This document shows, in pieces, positions 11,349 through 25,354 of a stretch of 64,000 nt of DNA. The position numbers and the translations under genes were made by a program. Positions within the stretch are counted from its first letter, which is position 1. Each line of letters begins with the position of its first letter. Origin of the DNA: Ceratorhiza oryzae-sativae (Eukaryota; Basidiomycota; Agaricomycetes; Cantharellales; Ceratobasidiaceae). Where the stretch lies: contig JARWMV010000008.1 of assembly GCA_030998015.1 (NCBI GenBank), forward strand, positions 62,001 through 126,000, in the 5' to 3' direction. The notes below the pieces were generated by a model. The model searched no databases and was not told the DNA's origin. It worked only from the letters and a program-made list of their open reading frames with translations.

Positions 11349-11559
11349 TAGGGTATGGTTAGAAAAGGGTCCACGCTCTGATGTATTGACCGCTATGGCA
11401 CATAGCGTTTGCAAGGCTAGACCATGTGTACAAGAAATATCTATTCTGACATTGTACAAAGTATGAAGCCTCCAATGTGCCATATAGAGAAGATACACGA
11501 CGTAGAAATGTCAGGGAATTGCCATATATGGAGTCTGTCCCTTTTCTAACCGTACCCTA
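11349..11559. mobile_element. MITE with 19-bp inverted ends and TA target duplication
   Basis: GGGTATGGTTAGAAAAGGG at 11351-11369 is matched in inverse orientation at 11539-11557 (CCCTTTTCTAACCGTACCC), with one T/C difference. TA flanks both ends (11349-11350 and 11558-11559), as expected for Tc1/mariner-type insertion. The 207-bp body has no ORF, so it would be a non-autonomous derivative. Confidence 0.7.
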
Positions 11560-12488
11560 GTAAGTTACTGAGTCAGTGACAGTCACGCACCCATAAACGT
11601 TTACGTGGATTTCGAATATGAATTTTATTTATTTTTGCAGCCTATAGCGGTGTAGATACAGCTGTAAACTGCCGCAGGGGGGTTTTGATAGTCAATTTTA
11701 TAAGGTATATGTGGCGACCCACAAATTAGCCTTGCATCTGCGCGCTGAGATTACGATTCAAACGGCATATTACATTAAGCCATACAACGCGAACTGAGAT
11801 ACAAGCGAAAACTATTTGGGCTCTCCGAGTTCGAAATAAATTTGGCGCCTACTTCGCAAGGCTTTTTGCAAACGACAATAATGAGGCAAACCGTATTTGC
11901 GCTAATATACAGAGGGGATCAGAAATTGGGGTCAATTTGCCAAATTAGCCGTGCTTAATTTGTCAAATCTGAGCCAATCCAACTCAATCGGGCACAATCA
12001 GCAGGTTGATTTGGTCAAATAGCACTCAAATTTGAGAGCAAAACGTTGGCTTTTCCGGACGAGCTAGGCCGAAATCCAATTCGCTACTGAAGGCTAGTCA
12101 GAGCGCCTTCTACCTAATCCGAATAAACGCCAGTAGCGTGTGCTAATCTGAGTTACCCAGGCTTCAATTGCGCCTAGGAAGAACTAAGGCTGTAACTTGC
12201 CGTAAAAGCAAATTTGCTTTTGGCCGACGGAGTTCCGGCGAATTAACCTGAGCACTCGACGTGAACATATCTTTCTGGGCAGAATAATTGATTTACATAT
12301 GGAGCCCCGTGCATCTTCATAAACTATGTCACAGGATGAATGATTGACCGTCTCACCATGCCATTTCTCTGTATCGCCAGAAATCCAAAAGCGATCGATC
12401 ATCAAGTGCGCGAAGACTCATCCACGTGCCCAGAGAGGATCTCCTGCGAAGCTGCCGACCATTGCTCAAAGCAGATTACCTTAGCCGA

Positions 12489-14655
12489 ATGCATACGGCT
12501 GGCGTCATCCAGACACGCACATTCATGATCCCAGTCAATAGTAGTCCGTGTCGCGTATTATGCCGTTTCCCTAGGCCTTCATTGAGGTTCCGCCCTTCAC
12601 CACAATGTAGGTCTTCTGCCAGATGCACAATCCATTGATTAACGAGGTATAAAAGCCGTTTTTTACTTCCATAGCTCCACCCTCACTAGCTCCGAACACT
12701 CTCAGCTCGATAAAAATACCTCCGAAAGTTTGCGAGAGTCCAAGAAACGATACGGCCAACCTCACCATGACTCGCATCCTCACTTGATTAAACCAGGCGA
12801 AATTACTCCTGGGGTTGATGCGTCGGAGTACGCATCGAGACGAGAAAGGCTAATGGAAATGCTCCCACTGGGGAGCATCGTGGTCATCTGGTCTGCACAG
12901 GTTAAATATATGTCAGGCCGTGAGTACCTTTTTACTTACCCCATTGCAACCTGCTCGTGAAAGTGTTCCCGCTCATCTCACGCACAGATATATTGTACGC
13001 CCTCATATGGACCCGTGGCATTTCTCTTAATCAATTGATCTATTATATAGTTACAAGTATCGGCAGGAGTCCAATTTTTGGTATTTGACAGGCATTGAGG
13101 AGCAAAGCGCGGCGGCGATCCTACACAAGACAGCGGACGCAAAGGGCTACCGGATGCACCTATTCATGTCAGAAAAGGATCCTCATGACGAACTCTGGAA
13201 CGGGCCTCGGTGAGTCTGGCCCGCTACATTAGATACTTCGCCCAAATCGACAATCTACTTTGCAGAACAGGAGTTTCATTGTCCCAAGAAACATTTCGAG
13301 CTGACGAAGTCTCAACAATCGAGAAGTTTCCTCGTCTTCTACGAGAAGCCTGCAAAAACTCTTCTCATATTTTTGCGGAAATCAGAAATCATGGTGACTA
13401 CCCTTCCCAGCTTCACATATGGAAACGCTTGGCGGGACTTCTGGCTCATCTCCCATCTGCAGCTTCAAGTGCTGATGGGGAAACGACTGATGATATCCTC
13501 AAACGCTATCGAGCCCAAAGCCTGTCGAAATACCTCAATAAACTTCGGAGAGTCAAGAGTCCAGTCGAGCGAAAGCTTATGCGGCAAGCAGGAGACATTA
13601 GCGGAACTGCGCACGCTAAGGTACGACTGGTTCCCGCATCGCACTGAGCTAAGAGATAAGCCTTCTTTCGAAGACTATGCGGTTCGCAAAAACGGCTAAA
13701 TCAGAAGCACAATTGGCGGCGCATTTTGAGTACGTATGTGCCTTAGCAGGATCCCAAAGACCTGCGTACGTCCCAGTTGTTGCCAGCGGGTGCGTGTGTT
13801 GGCAGATTGAAGATGAGAGAGCCTGTTAACTTTTGGGTCCAGATCTAACGCCCTGATCATTCATTATACCAAAAACGATTGCGTCTTGAAAGATGGGGAA
13901 CTGGTTTTGATGGATGCCGGTTGTGAGTTCAAGTACGTGGGACTCAGCCACCTTTGAATTCGCTCCTGACCATTGACATAGCGGCTACGCCTCGGATATC
14001 ACTCGTACCTTTCCTGTTGGTCCATCCGGAAGATTCAGCAATGCCCAAAAAGAACTTTATTCCGCGGTATTGGACGTGCAAAAGGGCCTCATTCCGTTGT
14101 GCACCGAAAACGCTATGGAGTCTCTCAACTCGCTCCACGCTAAAAGTGTTCGGAATTTAGCGAAATCTCTGACAGCAATCGGGTTCGACCTTGGTGCTGG
14201 TGACCAAAAGATCGATACGTTGTATCCTCACTTTCTGAGCCATCCAATCGGTATAGGTAAGCGAAGTGTCGTCCATGCAATCTGAAAGGCATACCGCAAT
14301 CCTTTAGATCTACACGAGACAAACGGCCAGCGACACCAACGGTAAGCGGGAGCTTGGACACATTCGGCTGAACTCTGATGGTAAACCAGTCTCGTCGAAG
14401 GACAGGTAATCACCATTGAGCCCGGGGTATATGTTCCGCCTGACCCCGCGTTTCCGAAATGGTTTCATAATATCGGCGTCCGAATCGAGGTCTGTGGATT
14501 TAATGTTCATAGGGCACCGGTGGCTGACCTGGGGATGATAGGATGAGGTACTGGTCGAGCGCGATTCTGCACAAGTTTTGACTGTGAACGCGCCGAAGGA
14601 GATTGTGGATATCGAGGCGGTGTGCCTGGGGTTGATCAACGTGGGACCTTATTAG
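12489..14655 (+). CDS. ICP55: Mitochondrial intermediate cleaving peptidase (Xaa-Pro aminopeptidase 3 type)
   Basis: M24 'pita-bread' dinuclear metallopeptidase that removes one N-terminal residue from imported mitochondrial proteins after the processing peptidase. Eleven exons, with introns 12611-12674, 12920-12987, 12995-13050, 13210-13265, 13621-13673, 13790-13842, 13933-13981, 14257-14307, 14342-14389 and 14490-14541, give 1617 nt and 538 aa with no frame break. The first about 45 residues are Arg/Ser-rich and nearly free of acidic residues, like a mitochondrial presequence. N-domain motifs are YGQPHHDSHPHLIKPGEITPG and FWYLTG. The five metal ligands are present in MDAG, ASDITRTFPVG, LSHPIGIDLHE, TIEPGVYVP and GVRIEDEV. 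Exon 3 is only 7 nt (12988-12994) and supplies part of GHIFYKYRQ. The start ATG is inferred from the presequence and the 64-nt first intron; the exons after it are firmer. Confidence 0.9.
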
Positions 14656-14867
14656 AGTGCATATAACGTAGATGAGACACATATGCTGCGGCGTGTGACG
14701 TATCAAGGGACTCAGGGATGATCCGGTATGGATCCGAGCGGCTCCTCACCCCCTCTGCCCAGTGAGCATTCTGCGCAACGACACGACCACCGTCAGTTCA
14801 ACAATCTGTAAGTCCCATCGCGCTCCGACATTCCGCAGCGCAACGCCTACGTCGACGTTACCCCCCT

Positions 14868-14961
14868 TCTCTTTGCCTGCCCCCACTCTATGTCGTGGTC
14901 CGCGTGCTCACGTCTCCCATTCTAGCGGTTTAATTTCTTATTTTTTCTTTGATACGACAAA
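14868..14961 (+). promoter_or_regulatory. Pyrimidine-rich actin upstream region
   Basis: The 90 bases before the actin ATG are strongly C/T-rich (CCCCCCTTCTCTTTGCC, then TTTCTTATTTTTTCTTT). Such tracts are common just upstream of highly expressed fungal genes. No TATA box was seen in the right place. Confidence 0.4.
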
Positions 14962-16450
<1,489 letters not shown>

Positions 16451-16881
16451 GCGTACCCCCTGTCGCCCGATCGTTGCAGATGTTTGGGCTTGGTTTTCAT
16501 ACTATGATGTTTACGGAAAGAATGCTATATAACGTTGATGATGGACTTTTCAAATAACTGTGTGATCGCGCGATCGTCTGGCAGGTTGCCTTCAATGTTT
16601 CCACGTGACTGCGCTGTTTGGTCAGTGCGTTGGATCCATATCGACTGGGAAACTACGACGACAAGCTGCTAATGCCAGCCAGTAGGATCAACATCTGGGA
16701 ACTCGTCAACGCCCCCCTCGCGAAGAGCTATGATTCAGAGGCAACGCTCAGAAGCGCAAGATGCAAGGAACCACCCCCACCCGCTACTTTGCAAGTGTGT
16801 GGGAGTTCTCTTTTGATTGAAAAAGGCAGGTTGCCATCCATCTCGATCCGAGCTGTTCAAATTGATTTTCTCGCGGTAGAT

Positions 16882-17494
16882 ATGTATTATCCCAAACGTC
16901 CAACCGAAAGGCAATCTTATCGTACTAGCTCGGGTAAAGTACGTGAATCGCGTTCCTCCTGTACCGTCGCCACCATACTCTCAGGTTTAGAAACTGTCGC
17001 CACACCAATGGGCCGTTTACGATTACACGTTGACCATACCGGTCGGACGCGTTTCTACTTACAAAGTAGGTGCTTCACATCACCTGAACGGTTGCTCGTT
17101 TACACATTGCGGGTCACTCGTAGATGGTTTGTGATGCCCTGGGTCAAGGCAGTCCACGCTCTGGTAATGGCTCTTGGCTTGTTGACTCAACTCGGGCTAA
17201 TGGCCTCTGCCATTCTTAGTCGGCTGTGCCTTGAAACGCAACCCGTTTGCCCCATATGTTCCTTGTCATCGTGTGATAGCGTCGAACCTCTACCTGGGTG
17301 GCTTTCACGGCGAGTGGGGACCAAGATCGAAAACTGGGACGCAATTCATGCGCAAGGCGCGTCTGGCTGTTTTGCAACAATGGAAATGTCCAATTGAGTC
17401 TCTGCGTTTCATACAGATAAATATTCTAGCCAATGAAGGTGTCGAGTTTGATGCGAACGGGATGCTCAAATCCCCAGAGGCCTTGTGGCTATAA
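16882..17494 (+). CDS. MGMT: Methylated-DNA-protein cysteine methyltransferase (O6-alkylguanine repair)
   Basis: Transfers the alkyl group from O6-methylguanine in DNA to its own cysteine. Four exons (introns 16939-16990, 17066-17123, 17164-17219) give 447 nt and 148 aa, the length of the single catalytic domain. Motifs are IPVGRVSTYK, GSPRSVGCAL, the active-site PYVPCHRVIAS and GGFHGEWG, then a short tail with EGVEFDANGML. The start is the first ATG in frame with HQWAVYDYTL; an upstream frame stays open without a better start. It lies 430 bp after actin on the same strand. Intact. Confidence 0.9.
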
Positions 17495-17670
17495 TAATCA
17501 TGCCGAGAAAAAAGGGTCGACATAAATATGTGTACACACGGGCTGAGTCACCGCCGGTTGCTCATTGGGTTTGATGAACAGACTTTTGTCAACCATACAT
17601 CCCGCTTGATTTGTCTGGCTTTTAGTTTCTTATCTTCACTTCTTTTTTCTTCTCACTTCTTGCGCTAGCG

Positions 17671-19140
17671 ATGACTCTCATCCCCAAGGTGGTTGGAGAA
17701 CTTGCTTGCCAGCAAAATTCGTATTTAAACACGCTCCAGACAACTGTTGTGTCTTGTGTCGAAGTCCCAGCTAATAAGGCCGATAATAAAAGAACCAAAA
17801 AGAACAAGGGGACAGGCCAAGAGAGTCCAAGCGGTGCAAAAAAGGAAACTAATGCAGAACCAACGAAGCTTTGGGAGATAGAATGCGCCGATTCGGTATT
17901 GTTTCCTGAAGGTATTTGCCACCTCGCGACCATGCTTTTGGAACAAAAAGTTTGAGCAAAGATACTAGGTGGTGGGCAACCGGCTGACCATGGAACGTTG
18001 ACCACGCCTGACGCACCAAATGAGGCTGTTCCGATATCCACCGTGCAGCGACATGGCCTGAGAGCTGTGATCTTTTCGCCTCGGCCTCTTATTCCAGGAA
18101 CCGTTGTGACCCAGCATGTAGACTCACGCCGCGAATGGATCATATGCAACAACACACTGGCCAACACCTTTTATCCGCGATCATGGACACGTATCCCGGG
18201 CTAGAAACACTCGGATGGGGCATGGGAGCCAGTGTTTTCGCGAACAACGCCTCAGATCCAGAGGTCGTCGTTAATATGAACTATGTCGAGCTAGGACGTA
18301 AGCCAACCGACGCAGAGATTACAGAGATACAAGATAGATGCAATGAGCTCATCCGTCAGAATCGACCGATCAACGTCAGCACTTCGTCAGACGCATCCTA
18401 TGACTCGCTTCCATCGGATTACGACATGGAAAGGGGGATCGTCCGGGTCGTAACCATTGACGGAATCGATTCTAACCCGTGAGTTTAGCGGGGAAACTCG
18501 AATGTATGCACTTTTAACTCACCTGTGTCACAGATGTTGCGGAACTCATCTTTCCCAAACGTCGCATATCGGTCTAGTTTTGCTTCATCACACGCAGCCA
18601 ATTCGGGGCACAAACACTCGACTGTATTTCACCTGCGGCGATCGCGCAGTATCACTCGCGGCGTCTGCGATTCGGACCACACGAGCGGTTGCGACTACGC
18701 TGTCCTCGGGCACGACACCATCTGAGCTCAACACACGTGCGATGCAGGTGACGACTACTCTGCGAGAGACCCTTCGGGCCAAGCGCAAGCTTGAATCAGA
18801 GATAGCCGGTTATATAGCAGCAAGCATAGTTCGGGAAAAGTCATCATGGATGTATAGAGCGGATGCTGGGTTGGACTTTCTGATGGATGTGGTAGCGGCG
18901 ATTGCACCCGACGATCTTCCCCCCGTTCTGGTTTTGGCAGCGGGATCCGATTCCGAAGGAGGGCCAGTTTTGATTGTTGGGGGAGACGCGGAGCGGGTTC
19001 AGGCTGTCGCTTCTCAGGCCACTACGGCAATTGGGAACCTGAAGGGTGGGGGTCGAGGTGCGCGTTGGCAAGGGAAAGCTCAGGCATGGGGAAAGCGTAG
19101 CCTGGTTGCGCTCGAGAACATATCGAAGAATACGGTATAG
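17671..19140 (+). CDS. Alanyl-tRNA editing protein (AlaX/AARSD1 type), with frame break
   Basis: Free-standing editing enzyme that hydrolyses Ser-tRNA(Ala) and Gly-tRNA(Ala). Introns are 17912-17968 and 18479-18533. The order matches AARSD1: N-terminal ELACQQNSYL, LFPEGGGQPADHG, the zinc site DHMQQHTGQH, GIVRVVTIDGIDSNPCCGTH with the second zinc pair, then a C-terminal part with GGGRGARWQGKAQ. A Lys-rich low-complexity insert (about residues 30-60) sits before the catalytic domain. The frame breaks at 18132-18135 between VDSRR and MDHMQQH (exon sum 1358 nt, two above a multiple of three). As written, the product would stop soon after the break. The two halves are otherwise well conserved. Confidence 0.85.
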
Positions 19141-19241
19141 AAGCATACGCATGTGTATATGGAATGCATACACCAAACTTGAGCGACATGTAGAAGGCGC
19201 CAAACTAGCGCCCGTTTTTTAGTTCTATCAATATATCACAT

Positions 19242-22200
19242 TTCAAGTTCTAAGTCTGTATCTCAAGTTCATGGCGTGTGCAGCAAATGCCCACTTGTCC
19301 GCGGCTTCTACAATCCTAAAAGGGCAAGTCAACGGCTTATACCAATCGTCGGCGCAGAAACACCAAACCTTTTTTCTGTGCTTTTTCCAGCACCATGGCC
19401 ACTCTTTTGATCTATGCGTATCAGCAACGGGTGCGGATTATGTGGTTTCCTGTACTGGAGTTCAGCAATCTGTTTGAACGAGTGAAGTGGAACAACTCGG
19501 TCATCATCTGCAAACATGTACGTTGGTCAAGAACAATGACGGGACAAATAAGGACCTACGATCGGCCGTCAAAAGGAGCATGGGCGGCAAGACCTTGTCC
19601 CCTTGATCGACGTTGTGCAATGGCGATATCGGGTACATAAAGTCAAAGTCTTCGGGTTCGACGGATCACCATAGTCAGACCTGGGAATTTTTTAAATGGA
19701 GGCGTGAGATTATTAACGAGAGACTTACGTCCAGGCTTTGCCGATTGTGAAGAGTGGAAACTAGTACAAACTTGATGGGTCTGGCTCGAGGAACAACTGC
19801 AAATAGACTCACCCTGAGGTAGTCAAAGACTCCCACCTCGGCAATGGCAGCACCAAATGTGCCTTCTGGAGCCCGGTTGACACAAGCCGCAACCAGCAAT
19901 CCTGAAATAACAAAAAATCAGCGAGGGCTCTACGAACTGATGGCAGTACCAACCCCCATTCGAGCCTCCATTGATAACAACCTTTCCCGGGGCTGCGTAC
20001 TTGTGTTTTACCAGATATTCTCTGCGACTAGTGTCAAGACATGCAAAGACAATCTGAAACCAACGCACGTTGCCGCAATAAAGTCATCAAAGACATTTGG
20101 TTTGCGTTCCCTTGTGCCTGCCAAGTGCCAGGTCTCGCCATACTCGGCACCTCCACGGATGCTTGGAACAGCCAGTATAGCGCCGTACGCCTTTAAGAAT
20201 GTCAGCATGGATGCGCTGAAGAATGGGCTGATTGAAATGCTGAAGCCGCCGTAACCTGGAGCGCGGGCTCAGCATATAGGATAGCCATTAGATCGACAAC
20301 CTACCATACTGCAGTGCAGGAGCAGTGCCATCTCGCTTGGCGTCTTTGTGGCTAACGATAAACATGGGGACAGTTGTTCCATCCTTGCTCTTATACTTGA
20401 CTTGTTCTGCGCTGAATTCATCCAAACTCAAGCCATTAAGCTTTGTTGCCCTCCACATCTTCCATTCACCATCTTGCGCGCTTCCATCGTCGATCTTTGG
20501 CTCAGGAGCGCGGCAGCTCTCCGGGTCTTTGATCGCCAATGGCGTGTTCATGCCATCGGTATGTGTGACCGCTACAAACCCTGGCTCGTGCGGGTAGCTG
20601 TTCTTTTTGGCAAAGTCGTAAACGTAAACTACTCCAGGATTCGTAAAACCGGAAGCAGTGACGAAAAGCTGGTGAAAGTCCCGTCGACCGGAGATTGAGA
20701 GCACACCGATATGGTCTGGTGCGAGGCGTTTGATCTGTTTGCCATACTTGTTGTACAGATAAAGCTCGTCCTTGACATCTCGAGAGTAGACGATGGCCCA
20801 TGTGTCTTCATTCACGGGTTTTATCTGTTCAATAGGTGCCTCTGGGTCCTCGTCAATGAATGGTTTGAAACAAAGGCCATGGCCCCGATTAACAGTATCG
20901 ATATCGATAGTGACGATGCGATGATTGGGTGCATCCTTGTTCGTTTTAAGATACAATCGCGGGCCATCATTGGCTAGGCTGAACGTGTCGAATATATATG
21001 AGCACTTTGGAGAACATTACGGCTTGAACCTACATGGTGTATTCAGCGTCCCAGGTGTCGATGAGCTTGATCCACTTCATGTTCGATCCGATAGGGTTGC
21101 TTTTGTCTTGCAAGTCGGTAATCCAAAGCAGATTTTGCTAGAGCTTTTGGTCAAACTGTGAAAAGTCCCGAGGCCGAAACAGTTCTCACGCGTGCAGTAT
21201 CCCTGCTAACATACAGGGCGAGATAACGCCCGTCAGGGGATGTACAGATGCGCCCCACATGTAGTTTGGCTCGTCATCGTTTTTCATCACAAGGATATCC
21301 TCATCTGGCGACACTTTGTAAACACCAGACGAAATTGTGTGGCGCAGACGTACCTTGAGATGTACCAATTCTATGGTAAAAAAGCTGAGCAAACTTGTCT
21401 TCTTCAGTCTCGGTCCCGGCGGCATCGATGGATTCGGCGTGGGAAGCACGGTCAGGATATCGCTAGGGACGGTATAGAGTGAAACGCCATCACAATCACA
21501 CCACACTCGCTTACCTGGTAGAAAAAGCCCAGGCTGTCAGGAGTCCAGACAATGGTGGAAAACTTGACAAATTTTATCTCGTCGTCCATCCGACCAGCGC
21601 CTCCGTCTCTGACCTGGCCTTGGTGCTGAGGGCTAGGAAAAGGAACAGAGGTCTCGCGCACGTAGATTGTGCTAAAGTCGGAGCCAGATAGACTGATCCC
21701 ATAGGCAAAATATTTGCCACATTTCGAGAAAGCCGAGGTGGAGAGGGCAGCCGTGCCGTCGCTGCTTAGAAAATTGGGCTGGGGTGATGGGGCAATGAAT
21801 TACATTCAAAAGAGAAGTACATGTACATACATCGAAAAAGACCTCTCCACCCGGCGTTCCATCGTCGTGACCAAAGTCCGGAAGCGTGTCGTTAGTAGAC
21901 CGGTAAAGAACGTACTGGGCTTGGAGGCCAGAGTTGTAGTTCCAGTAGTAACGACCGTCTCGAGTTGCGGTGGGAGCCGAAAACTGTGGCGGGCGTGAGC
22001 GTTGTGTGTTGGATGGTGCAATCCATACCTTTGTGTAGTTGGAGCTTTTGCGGATCGATTCCTCTAGGTGGGACCGTTCGGGAATGGCACCGAGATACCC
22101 AGAGGTCAGCCTGCTCTGGACTGTGCCGAGTGAGCGAGATGGTACAGACGGGGACGCCAAGACTCACCCTCGACGAAATGATCGACGTCGGGGCCCTTGA

Positions 22201-22318
22201 CTTCGAGGTAGCGGTAAGGATCGTGAACGGCGACGACGCCATGTTGCTTGCTTTTGTACAAGTCGGTCTGGGAGTCGCGGCGGAGAACTGGATATGCTAG
22301 TCTCGTGTCTGTGAGCAT
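19242..22318 (-). CDS. Prolyl oligopeptidase (S9A), with one frame break
   Basis: Cytosolic serine peptidase cutting after proline in short peptides: seven-bladed propeller plus alpha/beta hydrolase. Seen in order: [62 protein letters not shown], the long exon 20305-20979, [21 protein letters not shown], catalytic Ser in NGGSNGG (split by intron 19902-19953), Asp in DHDDRVVP and His in GHGAGKST. Introns include 19316-19368, 19508-19559, 19681-19728, 19761-19812, 20028-20068, 20256-20304, 20980-21033 and 21138-21189, plus several upstream. The frame breaks near 21235-21250 between NYMWGAS and TSPDGRY. The start at 22318 is the likeliest ATG, but an upstream exon is possible. Transcribed divergently from the DUF3074 gene. 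Confidence 0.88.
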
Positions 22319-22448
22319 AAATCTGTGCAAAAGGGGGCGGCGGGGGGAAGAAGTGAAATGGGTAGCTAGCACGAGCCTTTTTAGCATCGTTGGGGAGACG
22401 TGGCAGGTACTCAGAGGAGCTGGGCAGGTACTCCGGGCGCCAACCACG
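22319..22448. promoter_or_regulatory. Shared divergent promoter, about 130 bp
   Basis: Only 130 bp separates the proposed ATG of the prolyl oligopeptidase (minus) from that of the DUF3074 gene (plus). Both promoters must lie here or overlap the genes. It contains a G/C-rich stretch (GGGGGCGGCGGGGGG); no TATA box was seen. Confidence 0.4.
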
Positions 22449-23497
22449 ATGGTCCTCACCCTGGACGATGTGTCCCTCCAAGGTCAGATGGCCACCGTGT
22501 GAATACCCGTGTCTGAACTCCTCGCAGCGATCCCCCCGCTCGACGCCACCCTCGCCGCTGCCAAGACGCTCCTCGACGGTGTAACCTCATGGACACAAGG
22601 AAAATCTTTCCACGGCGTCCAAACGTTTAGCATCAATACCGATCATCTCTCGTGGCATGCCCGGGTTAGGTGGGCTTATCCTGCTTTCTACCGTACGAGC
22701 GCTCACAGTTTTTTTAGCGTTCATTCCCCGCACGAAGCAACGTTTGAGCAGCTTTGGGGGTGTCTCGGTTTGTCTCTCCATGCCCATGGTAGCTTATGTC
22801 TCATTCATTTCCTTGCAGGCGTCGATCACTCGCTACACGAACAGCAATACATCCCAGAGATTTACAGTGCTGTATTGCTCGGAAACTTTGGTCCCTTCCA
22901 AGGTTCGTCCATTCATTTCAGCTCTTTCAATGCCATAGGCTGCTCTATGCTGCTTCAGCATGGTCCATGGGCTATAAATTTATGCCACCGGTATCCAACC
23001 GAACTTTTACGTTCTTGATTGCTTCTGTGCTCGAGGAGAAACCCATCCGAGAAGGATACATTATCAGTTTGCCCCTAGACGTAAGTATATCTCAGTTCAA
23101 CTGGGATTTACATAACCCTACCGTCAGGTCTCCCCCGAAGAAACATTGAGAAACAAAGAACCCAAGGGTGTTCGGGGCCGTTATGTCAGTGTAGAGCGAA
23201 TCAGACAACTGGACGGCTCTGTAGAGTGGACGTGCGTTGCCCTTTTCACTGTTCGATATTCGAGATTGACGACCCAGGAATCCGCTGCCCAGGATGGCGA
23301 CAGTGTCGAATGCTGGCGGTATGATACCTCGTTTCCTCAGCGAGAGCCAAATGCCCTCAAAGATCGCCCAGGTGTGTGCGTGGGCTTGTGCAAAGCACCA
23401 GCCCGTTCACTGACCGGTGTTGCCCTCAAATCAACCGCTATAGGATGTGCCTCATGTACTGGAATGGTTGAAAAGGAGCAGTGATGGGCAAAGCTGA
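22449..23497 (+). CDS. DUF3074 family START-like protein
   Basis: Eight exons (introns 22483-22527, 22670-22717, 22768-22818, 22903-22958, 23081-23127, 23232-23277, 23372-23443) give 684 nt and 227 aa without a break. Family-like motifs: SWHARVSVHSPHEATFEQLW, DHSLHEQQYIPEI, a middle with GYKFMPPVSNRTFTFLIAS and GYIISLPLD, and a C-terminus with AGGMIPRFL and DVPHVLEWLK. START-like folds bind lipids or other hydrophobic ligands; no ligand is known to me for this family. The first ATG is used because the in-frame region after it has stops only inside introns. Confidence 0.72.
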
Positions 23498-25354
23498 CAC
23501 GCCGGAGAAACATTGTTGGGACTCATGGTGCACTGACATTCAATCTAACCATTCTTTCTAATGGGTTCCTCCGCAACATTTTTCCTTCCTACTAATCGTT
23601 TGCTTGCTGCCGTATCGAACACATTGTCCAGAGTGCCACTATTTCAAATAGGCTATTTGAGTTCAACTGTTTCGAAAATTGGAACGGTAAGATAGAATAA
23701 CACCCCGCATTCAAAATATCCACATCAAGATCATTAAGCCAGGAGATTCAGGTTGCTTACAATACGACTAAACCCGCAAATACTCACAGCTCTATGCTCG
23801 AATGGCGCAATATCTTCCGGCATGCTCATCAAGCCTGTAGGTTCCGAGTAGAAGAAAACCAAGGCTTCACAGATAACTCGAGAGTCTGCCCCAAGTATTT
23901 TGCACAGAAGGATGCGAAATGAGTGACACTATTCGGCCATCACCACACAAAATGGTTGGCCGTAACCCAAATTTAATTTCCGTTCCGCTCCGCTTCTCAC
24001 CACCATAAGGCTGTTCCAAACCCAATTGCATAACTCTATCCCGAAACCATCTCAATGTCTCACGGAACTCTATTTATACTCTCTCGGGCATATTCGTTAA
24101 CACCGCCAAAAGTCGTGGTAGAACGGCTGATCAATGGCGACTACGTTCTCCGTCTCAGCCCCTCGCTCAATATTTGAATGTCTCGTGTCTCGTGTCCTTG
24201 TTGTTATTCTCAACCCCTTTTGGGAACCATTTCGCAAGCCCCAAATGTTGGGTATAATCAACGGCCTACTCTATTTGCCGAAGCTGGTTCAGGCCAAACG
24301 CAATGCTAGCTCAGTATGAGTTGCACACACCCTTGATCGGTGTGCACACCATAATTCTAGGCATGTTCGCTTCTTTCCAGGCCAAACGTAATTGCCTGCC
24401 GCACCCGTGCTTGTTGTTCTTTCAGGGACTGTACCGTCGTTTTAGTAAAGAGTCAGAGTGGATCTCCTTCTTTACCAGAGCACAGCCAGTGCGACATCCT
24501 CTACTGCAAAGGGTTTCGATCAATTGTTTGTGGCGTTGAGCCTCGATCAAATCTTCCGGTGTGGAGAAATTAGAGTTTTTAATTAAGGAATTGGTGGCTA
24601 GTGGTAAGCCGAGACCGAAGACGCGGATTCGGATTGATCGTGACAGAACCATGGTTATTGGAGCATGTAAACGCGTGTGTTGGCCTAATCCCTTGGACCG
24701 GGGGTTGATGGTGACACAAAGCTCCAATCTGTCTATGACTTCTGTGCTTTGGCGCCCTCCTCTCTAGAGTTCATCGTCCACCATTGCAAATGTGATATGT
24801 TCTTCTAGGAAATGATCAGCAAGCCTTGTCAATTATTCGGGGGCGAGTGGCGCCCCGAGCACTCGATTTTGGAGATTTGAGGAAGACCTTCCGCTGTGTC
24901 AGGTCAAGCCGAGTACTGGCCGAGCCAAGCACGGTACCGTGCGCATGCAGTTAACGATCAGCACTTCGTTTGTTGCTTACTAGGAGCGGTAACTTGAATG
25001 AGAAGTCAAGGAAGGATGTTGAAATGGCACCGGGTTTGATTGAAACAAATAGCGGTCGAGTGATAATTGGTAAACAATCTGCGGCAAGTCCAGGGAAGCG
25101 CCTGATGGTTGCCCCTATTTCCCTGTGGGTGACAATTTACCCATGTTTAGTTCTAACACAACATAACGTCTATATCCGCCCATTCCCATTTCTTCATCTT
25201 TGCGACAAGAACCTCCCTTAGGACTCTCCTAACCTCGGATACTAAATACAACCTCTCGATGTCTAATATGGCTGCTGCTTAGTCTACAAGCCAATGGGGG
25301 ACAACCGGTGTTCTATCAACGTTCTAGTTTCCATCGCCTGCGTGGAGCCCACTG
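23498..25354. other. Non-genic stretch, decayed sequence
   Basis: No gene model could be built. A short minus-strand ORF at 24422-24727 has no recognisable motif. The phrase CAGGCCAAACG occurs twice, near 24290 and 24380, suggesting old duplicated sequence. I see nothing else of note. Confidence 0.45.

Larger units (their letters stand above)
9972..12488. other. Intergenic stretch with two miniature inverted-repeat elements
   Basis: No exon was supported. CpG-poor sequence gives way to CpG-containing sequence near 10.22-10.26 kb, which I take as the edge of the transposon island. 10.2-10.7 kb contains GC-rich sequence of unknown origin. The two inverted-repeat elements are listed separately. 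11.6-12.4 kb shows no coding signal beyond short chance ORFs. Confidence 0.5.

Noticed and set aside
22756..22818. Donor gtgtct at 22760 in the DUF3074 gene.
   Set aside because: It puts the next exon out of frame; the donor at 22768 gives LWGCLGVDHSLHE, as expected.
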